Positions 45,314 to 54,222 of a stretch of 64,000 nt of DNA are shown here, piece by piece. Positions within the stretch are counted from its first letter, which is position 1; each line of letters opens with the position of its first letter. A program made the position numbers and the translations under genes. Origin of the DNA: Streptomyces noursei (lineage in GTDB: Bacteria; Actinomycetota; Actinomycetes; Streptomycetales; Streptomycetaceae); the NCBI RefSeq assembly GCF_016917755.1, contig NZ_CP070326.1, positions 7,502,001 to 7,566,000 of the forward strand, given 5' to 3'. A model generated the notes under the pieces. It was not told the DNA's origin. It made no database searches and saw nothing but the letters and a program-made list of their open reading frames with translations.

Positions 45314-47028
45314 CCTCGCACAGCCACCCCACCGCCTGGGCCGCCGTCGCCGACCACGTCCGCCACCTCGGCGTCGGTGCCGTCTTCGGCCTGCCCGGCG
45401 ACGACATGGACCTGCTCGGCGCACTGGAGCAGAGCACCACCGAGGTCGTGCTGTGCCGGGACCAGCGCCACGCCGTGCACATGGCGACCGGTTACGCCCT
45501 GGCCAGCGGACGCCTTGCCGTGTGCGCGGTCGGCAAGGGGCCCGCGCTGACCAACACGCTCACCGGCCTGCTGGAGGCCAGGTCCGCTGCCGCCCCCGTG
45601 ATCCTGCTGGCGGGCGGCACCGGCCTGGACCGGCTGGGCACCGGGGCGTTCCAGGAGCTCGACCAGCTCGCGGCGGTACGCCCGTTCACCAAGTGGGCGG
45701 TGCGGGTGGATCACTCCGAACGCCTGCCGGCGGCGTTGGACAAGGCCGCCCTGATCGCGGTCAACGGCACCCCCGGGCCGGTGTATGTGGAGATCGCCGA
45801 GCAAATCGCCCAGGAGCCGGTGACGGTCCCGGCGCCCTGGCGGCCCGCCACGCCGCAGCGGCTCCCGCCCGACCCGCAGGCGCTGCGCGCCGCCGCCGAC
45901 CTCATCTCCGCCGCGCATCGCCCGCTGCTGCTGGTCGGCGGCGGTGCCCGGCACCGCAACACCGATCGGTCGGTGGAGCGCCTGGCCGATCTGCTGGGCG
46001 CGGGAATGTTCTGCACCGCCTCCGGGCGTGGCACGCTCCGCGAGGATCACCCGCTGTTCTGCGGGGTCTCCGGCCTCTACACGGTGGCCCCCGCCACCGA
46101 GTTGTGGCGGGACGCCGACCTGGTGATCGCTCTTGGCAGCCGGCTGGAGGAGACGGCGACCTTCGGCTGGCCGGAACATCCGGACCGTCCGGTGATCCAG
46201 GTCGTCTCGGCGGAGGACTCCGCCGTGACCGACCGGCCGGGAGTGTGCCTGCTCGGCGACGTGCACCACGCCGTCTCCGGCTGGACGGAGTTGCTCGGGG
46301 GCCACCAGCGTCCCGCGCAGTGGGCCGGGCGCGTGCGCGAGGTACGCGCCGGCCTCCACGAGCATGCCGTGCGGCGGGCGGCAAAGGCGGCGGCAGCGGT
46401 CCGCCCCGCGGGCGAGGGCGGCGCCACGGTGGCCGAGGTGTTGGCCGCCGTGGACCGTGCCGTCCCGGCCGACCGGGTCCTGGTGCAGGAGAACGGGCTG
46501 CAGGACATGTGGTCGTACTTCTTCCCGCACTGGTCCTGCGGCGCCCAGGGGGGCTCCGTGGTGCCCAGCGAGCAGACACCGCTGGGTTTCGGGGCCGCGG
46601 CCGCGGTCGGCGTCCAGCTCGCGCTGCCCGGGCGTGCGGTCGTCGCGGTCGTCGGCGACGGGGCGTTCAACGTCTTTCGCGGCGAACTGCCGACCGTGGC
46701 GGACTCCGGCGCCCCGGTGCTCTACATCGTGCTGGACAACGGCGGTTACGGGTGGCTGCAGACCAACCTCGACCGGGTCTGCGGGGAGGACTCCCGTTTC
46801 GCCTTCACCGCCGCGCGCCCCACCGGCACCGAGGGCATCGCCCGCGCCTACGGCCTTGGACACTGGCGTGTCGAGGACCGAGGGGACCTTGACCGGGCCG
46901 TGGCGGAGGCGTGGCGCCACTGCGCGTCGGGCAGTGCGGCGGTGGTCGAAGTGCGCGTCCGCCTCACCGACACCCCGCCGGGCATCGACGAGCCGGCGGG
47001 GGACTTCCCCCTGCGCGAGGACTCATGA
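45310..47028 (+). CDS. ThDP-dependent decarboxylase/lyase of the acetolactate-synthase family
   Basis: A 572-residue protein with three ThDP domains: Pyr (VFGLPGDDMDLLGALEQS), central (ADLISAAHRPLLLVGGGARH) and PP (VVAVVGDGAFNVFRG to VLDNGGYGWLQ, the GDG-N motif). In the Pyr domain the near-universal catalytic Glu is Gln52 (LCRDQRHAVHMATGYALASG aligned to LCRHEQ of acetolactate synthase). The family includes 2-ketoarginine decarboxylase. It is coupled to the ALDH gene (ATGA overlap). A decarboxylase role is inferred from context and needs testing given the substitution. Confidence 0.82.
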   Translation: MTSHSHPTAWAAVADHVRHLGVGAVFGLPGDDMDLLGALEQSTTEVVLCRDQRHAVHMATGYALASGRLAVCAVGKGPALTNTLTGLLEARSAAAPVILLAGGTGLDRLGTGAFQELDQLAAVRPFTKWAVRVDHSERLPAALDKAALIAVNGTPGPVYVEIAEQIAQEPVTVPAPWRPATPQRLPPDPQALRAAADLISAAHRPLLLVGGGARHRNTDRSVERLADLLGAGMFCTASGRGTLREDHPLFCGVSGLYTVAPATELWRDADLVIALGSRLEETATFGWPEHPDRPVIQVVSAEDSAVTDRPGVCLLGDVHHAVSGWTELLGGHQRPAQWAGRVREVRAGLHEHAVRRAAKAAAAVRPAGEGGATVAEVLAAVDRAVPADRVLVQENGLQDMWSYFFPHWSCGAQGGSVVPSEQTPLGFGAAAAVGVQLALPGRAVVAVVGDGAFNVFRGELPTVADSGAPVLYIVLDNGGYGWLQTNLDRVCGEDSRFAFTAARPTGTEGIARAYGLGHWRVEDRGDLDRAVAEAWRHCASGSAAVVEVRVRLTDTPPGIDEPAGDFPLREDS

Positions 47029-47059
47029 CCGCCCTAGGACCACAAGAAGGCGAGAACGC

Positions 47060-47962
47060 ATGTCCATGGTGATGTTCTTTCCCGGCCTGGTGCCCAGCCG
47101 CTACGACGCGATCCGGGACTTCATCACGGCCAGCACGCACGGCAAGCGCCGGTTCGCCCAGGCCGACGAGGTCCTTGGCTACTCGCTCGCCGAGGCGTAC
47201 CGGGAGGCGTCGATCTACGACTGGGAGGTGTACGAGTCCGGTTTCATGGCGCTGACCCTCGCGTTGGCCGACTGGGCGGAGGAACACTGGGGAGCGCGTC
47301 CCGCGCTGTGCGGCGGCCAGAGTTTCGGCTCGTTCATGGCGGCCGTCCGGTCGGGGGCGCTGACCTATCAGGAGGCGCTGCTGCTGGTCCGCCGCAGCGT
47401 CGTGGTGGAGACGGACTACTTCACGTCGCTGGAGACGCCGCTGGGGTGCCACTTCTTCTACCGGCTCTCGCACGAGACGGTGGGTGCCCTGGTCGAGGAG
47501 TTCCGCTCGCGGGGCCAATGGGTCGAGCTCTCGGTCATCATGGACGAGGGGGTGCACGCGGTCTCCGCCGAACTGCACACGCTGGAGCACTTCGAACAAC
47601 GCGTCCGTGAAGAGGGCGGCTTCCCCTTCTACACGATGAACCGTGCCGAACACTGCTCCGCCGTCGCCGGGCTGCGGCAGCGTCTGCACGACGAGGTGTA
47701 CGGGACGATCGGCTGGAACACCGCCCGGATCCCGTTCGTCTCCGACGTGGACGGGCGGTTGCTGACCGACTCCGAGGAGATCAAACAGGATCTGCTCGAT
47801 GGCTGGACGACCCCGGTGCACTGGGAGACCGTGGTGCGCGGCCTGCGGGCCGCCGGCACCACCGAGGTGTGGATTCCGGGCCCGCGCACCATGTTCGCCC
47901 GCATCACCGACAAGACCTTCCCCACCCGTGTCATCACTCCGAAGATGGCCCTGGGAACTTGA
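47060..47962 (+). CDS. ACP acyltransferase (FabD-like)
   Basis: A 300-residue protein with the AT fold: MVMFFPGLVPS at the start, nucleophile Ser88 in GGQSFGSFMAA (GHSxG with Gln in place of His), and a His198-like position in MNRAEHCSAVAGLR. It would load malonyl or another extender onto the ACP. The altered GQSFG and the insertion FEQRVREEGGFPFY differ from housekeeping FabD. It starts 31 bp after the ThDP gene and ends at a terminator shared with the convergent ACP operon. Confidence 0.8.
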   Translation: MSMVMFFPGLVPSRYDAIRDFITASTHGKRRFAQADEVLGYSLAEAYREASIYDWEVYESGFMALTLALADWAEEHWGARPALCGGQSFGSFMAAVRSGALTYQEALLLVRRSVVVETDYFTSLETPLGCHFFYRLSHETVGALVEEFRSRGQWVELSVIMDEGVHAVSAELHTLEHFEQRVREEGGFPFYTMNRAEHCSAVAGLRQRLHDEVYGTIGWNTARIPFVSDVDGRLLTDSEEIKQDLLDGWTTPVHWETVVRGLRAAGTTEVWIPGPRTMFARITDKTFPTRVITPKMALGT

Positions 47963-48037
47963 ACTCAGGCACCTGGGCCAGGGGCCTGAGTTCGGTGTCC
48001 GAGCCCGGTGTCTGTGTTTCGTGACAACGGCATACGA

Positions 48038-48079
48038 AAGCGCTCTGCCCCGGTCCGTCCAGGCCGGGGCAGAGCGCTT
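48038..48079. terminator. Bidirectional terminator between convergent AT and ACP operons
   Basis: A perfect 16-bp stem, AAGCGCTCTGCCCCGG (48038-48053) with CCGGGGCAGAGCGCTT (48064-48079), and a 10-base loop. A second, smaller hairpin (AACTCAGGC/GCCTGAGTT, 47962-47992) precedes it. Confidence 0.85.
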
Positions 48080-48107
48080 GGTGGGCGCGGAACTTCGCGC
48101 CGGTGGG

Positions 48108-48347
48108 TCAGATCTGCTTCTCGATCCGGGTGACCACGTCGGACACCAGGCGCAGTTCCTTGAGCTCCTCCTCCGGGAGCCGGACCCCGAAGCGTTCCTC
48201 GGCGGAGACGATGACCTCCACCATGGCCAGGGAGTCGACGTCGAGGTCCTCGACGAAGGACTTCTCCTCGGAGACGTCGGCGGGTTCGACGTCGGCGACC
48301 TCGTTGAGGATCTCGGCGATGCCCTTGATGATCTCTTCACGCGTCAT
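48108..48347 (-). CDS. Acyl carrier protein
   Basis: A 79-residue acidic helical protein. It has the phosphopantetheine site Ser39 in EDLDVDSLAMVEVIV, the first helix EEIIKGIAEILNEVA, and the C-terminal LRLVSDVVTRIEKQI. It is of the FAS/type II PKS kind and the only ACP in the cluster. It is transcribed with the diiron oxidase gene (37-bp gap), so acyl-ACP may be the oxidase's substrate. Confidence 0.95.
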   Translation of the reverse strand: MTREEIIKGIAEILNEVADVEPADVSEEKSFVEDLDVDSLAMVEVIVSAEERFGVRLPEEELKELRLVSDVVTRIEKQI

Positions 48348-48384
48348 GGTTGTTCTCTCCTGAATCGGTGTATCCGGTGCGGGT

Positions 48385-49332
48385 TCAGCTGTCCTCGGCG
48401 GCCGGCTGCTTGCCGATGAGGCCGACGACGTGCTCGGTGAAGGTCTGGTCGATGCCGATGAGTCGCAGCTGTCTGCGGAGGCTGTCGATGCCCAGTTGGC
48501 GCATGCTGGGGATGCCGGGCGCGTACTCGGCCTCGCCGCCCTCCTCGATGCGCAGTGCGAGCGGGGCCGACTGCTCGATCATGTCGCAGATCTCGTCGGT
48601 GTATCCCTCGCGCACCCCTTGGCGCAGGGCGTGCAGGCCGAAGCTGACATGGCGCGACTCGTCACGGCACATCGCGGTGAACCCTGCCTTCAGGCCGGGC
48701 ATCAGCGGGACCTTGTGCAGGGACTGGACGATGGCGCGTTGGCCGACAAGTGCCAGGACGCCTTCGGAGATCAAGTGGAAGAGCGCCACCGCGCGCAGCC
48801 ACTGACCGTAGTCGGAGGGTGCGTTCTGCAGGGTGCGGATGACCTCCGTCTCCAGCCGGCTCAGCTCCCGATGGGGCGGCGTGCACATGTTCCATGCCTG
48901 GACCAGCATCCGTTTGGGGTCGGAGTCCAGACCCAGGATCTCTTCGCCCAGGCGCAGCATCAGTTGGGTGTGGCGGGTCTCGTCGGCGATCTGGGTGCCG
49001 AGGTAGAGGTGGTCGGTCTCCTCGGGTGCGCCGGTGAGGATCGGGGCGAGCAGGTCCAGGCCGGTGTACTCGCCGATGATGAAGGTGGCGACCGACTCCT
49101 GGATCGCCTTCTTGGCCGGCTGGGACAGCCGCTTGTCGAAGTCGTGTCGGTCGGGTTCGAGTTCAATCGCCTGCGCGGACCACTGCTGCTTCTCCCAGCG
49201 TTCGTAGAGCGCCTGGGGTTTGGGCTGTTGCGCCGCGACGACGTCGGCGTGCCGTAGCACGTGGTCGACGGGAAGGTCCGGCATCTGCGCGAGCGACGCG
49301 TCGTCGAGCAGCAAGGTGCTCCAGCGAGTCAT
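48385..49332 (-). CDS. R2-like diiron oxidase (ferritin-like)
   Basis: A 315-residue protein with a complete six-ligand carboxylate-bridged site: Glu88 (FIIGEYTG), Glu118 and His121 (ADETRHTQ), Glu190 (ISEGVLA), Glu225 and His228 (RDESRHVSFG). This arrangement is that of ribonucleotide-reductase R2 and R2-like ligand-binding oxidases, but no radical-Tyr context or NrdA partner is present. In the cluster it could hydroxylate or desaturate an acyl-ACP. It is first in an operon with the ACP. Confidence 0.85.
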   Translation of the reverse strand: MTRWSTLLLDDASLAQMPDLPVDHVLRHADVVAAQQPKPQALYERWEKQQWSAQAIELEPDRHDFDKRLSQPAKKAIQESVATFIIGEYTGLDLLAPILTGAPEETDHLYLGTQIADETRHTQLMLRLGEEILGLDSDPKRMLVQAWNMCTPPHRELSRLETEVIRTLQNAPSDYGQWLRAVALFHLISEGVLALVGQRAIVQSLHKVPLMPGLKAGFTAMCRDESRHVSFGLHALRQGVREGYTDEICDMIEQSAPLALRIEEGGEAEYAPGIPSMRQLGIDSLRRQLRLIGIDQTFTEHVVGLIGKQPAAEDS

Positions 49333-49342
49333 GTCAGCTCTC

Positions 49343-49515
49343 CATGACTAGAAAGTAAAGTCTATGACTACCTGACGAGTCGGCAGCGAATAGCAGTGTT
49401 CGGCTCACCGTCAAGGACGTTGGGCGTAGCGTGCGCCTTCGACTACGGGCTCTTCAGGGCATCATCGTAACCCACGCAGTCATGCTTTTTGACAATCCTC
49501 GACCGATGAGTCAAT
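49343..49515. promoter_or_regulatory. Divergent promoter region with AGTCA repeats
   Basis: On the minus strand AGTCATG (49343-49349) and AGTCATA (49363-49369), 20 bp apart, precede the diiron/ACP operon. On the plus strand AGTCAAT (49509-49515) lies 79 bp before the KS-2 start, downstream of TTGACA (49489-49494). The core is the same as at the KS-1, ALDH and MFS-1 promoters. Confidence 0.5.
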
Positions 49516-49593
49516 GTTCTCTCGTCGGTTCGCCCCAGCGGCCACGCCGACCGTCCCACGGCCGTGGATACGCCCAGAGAGGAGTGCTCGAAG

Positions 49594-50886
49594 GTGTCCA
49601 GGCACATGCAGCACGCCGACCGCCGTGTAGTGGTCACCGGATCCGGAGTGATCTCCCCCATCGGGCACACCGTCCGCGACTTTTGGGCCGCACTGTCCCA
49701 GGGGCGCAGCGGTATCCGCCGCATCTCGCGCTACGACGTGAGTGATCTGCCGACCCAACTGGCCGGCGAGATCACCGACTTCGAGCCCCGGGACTACATG
49801 CCCAACCGCACGGCCCGACGCCTTGACCGCTTCGCGCAGTTCGCGCTGGCCGCCGCGCTGGAGGCACTGCAGGAGGCCGGGCTCGAGGTGAGCGAGGAAC
49901 TCGCCCCCCGCACGGCGGTCCTCCTGGGATCGGGTTACGGTCCGGGCCAGTTGATCCAGTCCGCCGTCCTGGACCTGGCGCGCGACGGCCGCCGTGCGAT
50001 GACCCCCTACCTGGCCTCGGGCGGCGGGGCGGACAGCGGGGCCGCCGAGATCGCCGTCCGCATCGGCGCCCGTGGCCCCTCCGGCTCGACGGTCGCCGCC
50101 TGCGCCTCGGGGGCCACCGCCATCGGCGACGCACTGCGGCTGATCCGGCACGGCTACGCCGACGTGGTCGTGGCAGGCGGCTCCGACGACGCCGTCAACC
50201 CGCTCGACCTGGCGGCCACCGCAAACGTCGGGGCGCTGTCCCGGAGGTGCGACCCGGCCGCGGCCAGCCGCCCCTTCGACCGGGCCCGCGACGGATTCGT
50301 CATGGGGGCCGGCGCGGGAGTGGTCGTCCTGGAGTCCGCCGAGCACGCCGAGCGGCGCGGCGCCACGATCCTGGCCGAGCTGGCGGGATACGGGGTCACC
50401 ACCGACCTCTACCACGCGACCCGGCCGCACCCCCAGGGTCTGGCCGCCCAGCAGGCGATGCGCGACGCCCTGGCCGACGCCGCACTGCGCCCGCAGGACA
50501 TCGACTACATCTGCGCGCACGGCACCAGCACCCCACTGAACGACCGCATCGAGAGCGCGGCGATCCGTGAGGTGTTCGGGCCCCACGCCTTGACCACGCC
50601 CATCAGCTCGGTGAAATCGATGACCGGGCACATGATCGGCGCCGCCGGAGCGGTCGAACTGATCGCCACCGTGCAGACGATCCGCACCGGCCTGGTGCCC
50701 CCGACCCTCAACTGCGACGACCCCGAGGACCGGGAACTGGACTTCGTACCGCACCGGGCACGGCCGCACCGCACCCGGGCGGCCATGAGCAATTCGTTCG
50801 GCTTCGGCGGCCACAACGCCGTCCTCGTGGTCCGCGAGTGGCCGGGCACCGCGCACCAGCACAACCCGATGGAGGGGGAACAATGA
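49594..50886 (+). CDS. Beta-ketoacyl-ACP synthase II (FabF-like), KS-2
   Basis: A 430-residue condensing enzyme: VVVTGSGVISPIGHTVRDFW at the N-terminus, Cys170 in VAACASGATAIGDA, His309 in CAHGTSTPLND, Lys and His346 in SVKSMTGHMIGAAGA, and terminal NSFGFGGHNAVL. It is full length and closer to bacterial FabF than KS-1. GTG at 49594 was chosen because AGAGAGGAG lies 8-16 bases before it. Its stop overlaps the GNAT start (ATGA). Confidence 0.92.
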   Translation: MSRHMQHADRRVVVTGSGVISPIGHTVRDFWAALSQGRSGIRRISRYDVSDLPTQLAGEITDFEPRDYMPNRTARRLDRFAQFALAAALEALQEAGLEVSEELAPRTAVLLGSGYGPGQLIQSAVLDLARDGRRAMTPYLASGGGADSGAAEIAVRIGARGPSGSTVAACASGATAIGDALRLIRHGYADVVVAGGSDDAVNPLDLAATANVGALSRRCDPAAASRPFDRARDGFVMGAGAGVVVLESAEHAERRGATILAELAGYGVTTDLYHATRPHPQGLAAQQAMRDALADAALRPQDIDYICAHGTSTPLNDRIESAAIREVFGPHALTTPISSVKSMTGHMIGAAGAVELIATVQTIRTGLVPPTLNCDDPEDRELDFVPHRARPHRTRAAMSNSFGFGGHNAVLVVREWPGTAHQHNPMEGEQ

Positions 50887-51563
50887 AGGGCAGACTGGTC
50901 ACCTTGGACCGGCCCACCGACGCCGACTTCGAACTCATCGCGGACTGGCTCGGCCCCGCCTCACTGACGGCCGTCCTGTCCGTCGACACCAACGAGTTCC
51001 TCTCCCCCGAGGAACTGAAGAAACACAACACCACCGGCCAGATCCGCCAGTTCGCGGTCCGGGACTGCGACGGCCAGACCGTGGGCACGGTCAACTACCG
51101 CCAAAGCGGCACCCCCGGCAGCTACACCATCGGCGGAGCCATCGGGGACCCGGCCATGTGGCACCGGGGCATGGGCGCCGAGGCGTTCGACCTCCTGCTG
51201 GACCATCTCTTCCACGGCCGCAACGCACACCGGGTGCAGTTCACCACCGGCCTGTTCAACAAGCCCGTCATCCGACTGGTCACCCGGGCAGGCTTCGTCC
51301 TCGAAGGCATCCTGCGCGACTACCTCTACCTCGACGGCCGGCACCACCACGCCGCCATGTGGTCACTGCTGCGCCACGAGTACTACGAGGCCGTCGACAT
51401 CCTCTCCCGGCAATCGCCCCACTTCGTCCACCCCGACCAGATCCCCGAGTCCGACAAGGCCGCCGCCCGAGCAGTCCTGCGCGACCACTTGAAACGCCCG
51501 GGTGCCGAGACCTCCATCCAACTCCTGCTGGAAGAACTGGCCGACGGGGAGGAAGAACGGTGA
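50883..51563 (+). CDS. GNAT-family N-acyltransferase
   Basis: A 226-residue protein. The acetyltransferase core is ADFELIADWLGPASL, AVRDCDGQTVGTVNYRQSG, YTIGGAIGDPAMWHRGMGAE (acyl-CoA/ACP pyrophosphate-type loop), and NKPVIRLVTRAGFVLEGILR. A C-terminal helical extension of ~55 residues follows. It overlaps KS-2 upstream and the lanthipeptide synthetase downstream by a few bases. GNAT enzymes that couple an ACP-bound acyl chain to a RiPP N-terminus are known for lipolanthines (GdvG in goadvionin). The position makes this the likely joining enzyme here. Confidence 0.85.
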   Translation: MKGRLVTLDRPTDADFELIADWLGPASLTAVLSVDTNEFLSPEELKKHNTTGQIRQFAVRDCDGQTVGTVNYRQSGTPGSYTIGGAIGDPAMWHRGMGAEAFDLLLDHLFHGRNAHRVQFTTGLFNKPVIRLVTRAGFVLEGILRDYLYLDGRHHHAAMWSLLRHEYYEAVDILSRQSPHFVHPDQIPESDKAAARAVLRDHLKRPGAETSIQLLLEELADGEEER

Positions 51564-54145
51564 TGAACTCCAGGCCGCCGGCCGAGGCGTACTGCCTGGC
51601 CGACGCCGTCTTCTACGACACCGGCAACGGTGCCGCCACGCAGGACGACACCGTCTTCCCCCAAGCCCACGCCCCCGCCCCCCAGGGCTGGGAGCGCCAC
51701 GACCGGGACGTGTGGACGGTCTACACGCCGCAGGGCCACGTCATGCCGCAGCAGGGATGGAAAATCCACATCTCCGGTCTGCCCGACAACGCAGGCCGCC
51801 TCGTGGACGTCGCCTTCGCGTACTGCCTCGGCAAGGGCATCCCCTTCAAGTTCCTGCGCAGCCGCAACGTGGTGACCACGCACAGCCTGAAGTACGCGCC
51901 CCGTTCGGCGAGCGGAAAGATCGTGACGATCTACCCGTCGAACGAGAACGAACTGCACGACACCCTCACCGAACTGGCCCCTGCGCTGGAGGGCGAACCC
52001 GGCCCCTACATCCTCACCGATCTGCGGTGGGGCAACGGCCCGCTGCACGTACGCTACGGCGGCTTCGTCATGCGGTACTGCACCGACGACGACGGCGCCA
52101 CCGTGCCGGCGATCGAGCGGCCCGACGGGGTACTGGTGCCCGACCGGCGGCGCCCGGTGTTCGAACTGCCCGACTGGGTCCGGCTGCCGGACTTCCTCGC
52201 CCCCCAGCTCACAGCCCGTCAGTCCGCCGGCGCCGATGCCGACTTCCCCTACCGCATCGAGCAGGCCCTGCACTTCTCCAACGGCGGAGGCGTCTACACC
52301 GCCCGCCACACCGACGGCAGGCACGTCGTCCTCAAGGAGGCGCGACCGCACGCCGGCCTCGACGGGCGCGGCACCGATGCCCTGGCCCGCCTGGAGCGGG
52401 AGCGCCGCGCCCTGCAGCAGCTCGCCGACATCCCCGGCGTGCCCCGGCTGTATGGCCACCACCTGGTCTGGGAGCACCACTTCCTCGCCGTGGAACGCAT
52501 GCCGGGCGACACCCTGCAGTCCTGGTTCGCCCGCAACTACCCGCTGACCAGAGCGGACGCGACCGAGGAGGACCTGGCACGCTACGCCCGCCGGGCCCTG
52601 GCACTGGCCGACCGGATCGAACGCATCGTCACCGCGATCCACCAACGCGGCATGGTCTTCGGCGACCTGCACCCCGGCAACGTGCTCGTCGACGATCACG
52701 ACGAGGTCTCGCTGGTCGACTTCGAACTGGCCGTCCCCATCGAGCAGGCGCAACGGCTCGGCCTGGGCCACCCCGGTTTCACCGGCCGGGGCAAGACCGG
52801 CCTGGCACTGGACCGCCATGCCCTCGCCGCGCTGCGACTGTGGCTGCTCTTCCCCCTGACCGTATTGTCCGAACTGGACCCCGAACGGGTCCTCGGCCAC
52901 ATCGAGGTCGCCGAGAGGCGGTTCGCTCTGCCTGCGGGAACCCTCGACGCCCTCCGATGCGAACTGCAGCCCGCACCGGAGGCGCTCACCAAAGTGCCCG
53001 ACGCCCTGCGCGCAACAGGCCCGGCCCTGCTGGACGCCCAAGCGCCCGACTGGGACAAGGTGCGCGCGTCGATGGCCCAGGCGATCGTGCTCAGTGCCAC
53101 ACCCGAGCGGAGCGACCGGCTCTTCCCCGGTGACATCCGGCAGTTCTTCCTCGACGGCCTCAACCTCGCCTACGGAGCGGCGGGCGTGTTGTGGGCACTG
53201 CACCACACCGGCGCCGGCCGCTACGTGGAGCTGGAGCAGTGGCTGGTGCGCGCCGTGGAACGAAGGTCGGTGCACCGGCCGGGGTTCTACGACGGGCTGC
53301 ACGGAATCGCCCACGTCCTGGAGGAGTTCGGGTACCGCGACAGCGCCACGCGCCTGCTGGCCGACTGCCGGCCCGGACTGTCCGCGGTGCGCGATGTGAG
53401 CCTGTTCGCGGGCGCGTCCGGCGTCGGACTGAACCTGCTGCACTTCGCCGCCCGCACCAACCAGGGCAGCTACCGCGACCAGGCCCTGGAGCTGGCGGAA
53501 GGCATCGCCGAGGCGATCCGCGCGGGCACCGCCCCCGGTATCCTGCGCGGGACCGACCGCGGCGCCCGCGCAGGACTGCTGCGCGGCTGGAGCGGGCCGG
53601 CACTGTTCTTCCTGCGCCTGTACCAGCACACCGCTGAGCGCAGCCACCTCGACCTCGCCCTCGCCGCACTCCACCGCGACCTCGACCTGTGCCGCACCGG
53701 GCCGGACCAAACCCTCCAAGTGGACGGCGGATACCGGCTGTTGCCCTACCTCGAAGTGGGCAGCGCGGGCATCGCGCTGGTCGCCGACGAAGTCCTGGCG
53801 CACCGCAACGACGACCGGCTCGCACACGCCATGACCGCCCTGCGCCGGGCCGCCGTACCGGAGTTCGTCCTGGAGCCGAACCTGTTCAACGGCAGGGCCG
53901 GACTGCTCGCGACGCTCACCGCCCTGGACCGGCATCGCCCCGGGAAGGCCCCGGATGCGGCGGTGGAGGGCCACCTGGTGAGCCTCCACTGGCACGCCAT
54001 GTCCTACCGCGGGCACGTCGCCTTCCCCGGGGAGCAGCTCAGAAGGCTCTCGATGGACCTGGCAACGGGCAACGCCGGCATCCTGCTCGCGCTCGCCGCG
54101 GCGTTGGACGGGCGCCGCGCATTCCTGCCCTTTCTGCGCCCCTGA
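51563..54145 (+). CDS. Class III lanthipeptide synthetase (LanKC)
   Basis: An 860-residue three-domain protein. The N-terminal lyase domain (residues ~1-215) has GWKIHISGLPDNAGRLVDVA and KYAPRSASGKIVTIYPSNEN. The Ser/Thr kinase-like domain (~225-490) has HVVLKEARPH (Lys), GMVFGDLHPGNVLVDD (catalytic loop) and SLVDFELAV (DFG-like). The C-terminal LanC-like cyclase (~540-860) has GFYDGLHGIAHVLEEFGYR and lacks the Zn-binding Cys/His triad, as is normal in class III. It phosphorylates and eliminates Ser/Thr and forms (methyl)lanthionine or labionin-type links. A GTG three bases upstream is an alternative start. Two precursor genes follow. Confidence 0.93.
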   Translation: MNSRPPAEAYCLADAVFYDTGNGAATQDDTVFPQAHAPAPQGWERHDRDVWTVYTPQGHVMPQQGWKIHISGLPDNAGRLVDVAFAYCLGKGIPFKFLRSRNVVTTHSLKYAPRSASGKIVTIYPSNENELHDTLTELAPALEGEPGPYILTDLRWGNGPLHVRYGGFVMRYCTDDDGATVPAIERPDGVLVPDRRRPVFELPDWVRLPDFLAPQLTARQSAGADADFPYRIEQALHFSNGGGVYTARHTDGRHVVLKEARPHAGLDGRGTDALARLERERRALQQLADIPGVPRLYGHHLVWEHHFLAVERMPGDTLQSWFARNYPLTRADATEEDLARYARRALALADRIERIVTAIHQRGMVFGDLHPGNVLVDDHDEVSLVDFELAVPIEQAQRLGLGHPGFTGRGKTGLALDRHALAALRLWLLFPLTVLSELDPERVLGHIEVAERRFALPAGTLDALRCELQPAPEALTKVPDALRATGPALLDAQAPDWDKVRASMAQAIVLSATPERSDRLFPGDIRQFFLDGLNLAYGAAGVLWALHHTGAGRYVELEQWLVRAVERRSVHRPGFYDGLHGIAHVLEEFGYRDSATRLLADCRPGLSAVRDVSLFAGASGVGLNLLHFAARTNQGSYRDQALELAEGIAEAIRAGTAPGILRGTDRGARAGLLRGWSGPALFFLRLYQHTAERSHLDLALAALHRDLDLCRTGPDQTLQVDGGYRLLPYLEVGSAGIALVADEVLAHRNDDRLAHAMTALRRAAVPEFVLEPNLFNGRAGLLATLTALDRHRPGKAPDAAVEGHLVSLHWHAMSYRGHVAFPGEQLRRLSMDLATGNAGILLALAAALDGRRAFLPFLRP

Positions 54146-54222
54146 CCCGTCCCCCAAGCTCCGGCCGGCTTCAGACCGACCGGTACACCAACACCCGCAA
54201 GACCACGAGAGGAGGAAACACC

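Noticed and set aside
45310..47028. Calling the ThDP enzyme a housekeeping acetolactate synthase
   Set aside because: The catalytic Glu is replaced, no IlvN/IlvC gene is nearby, and it is translationally coupled to an ALDH gene.
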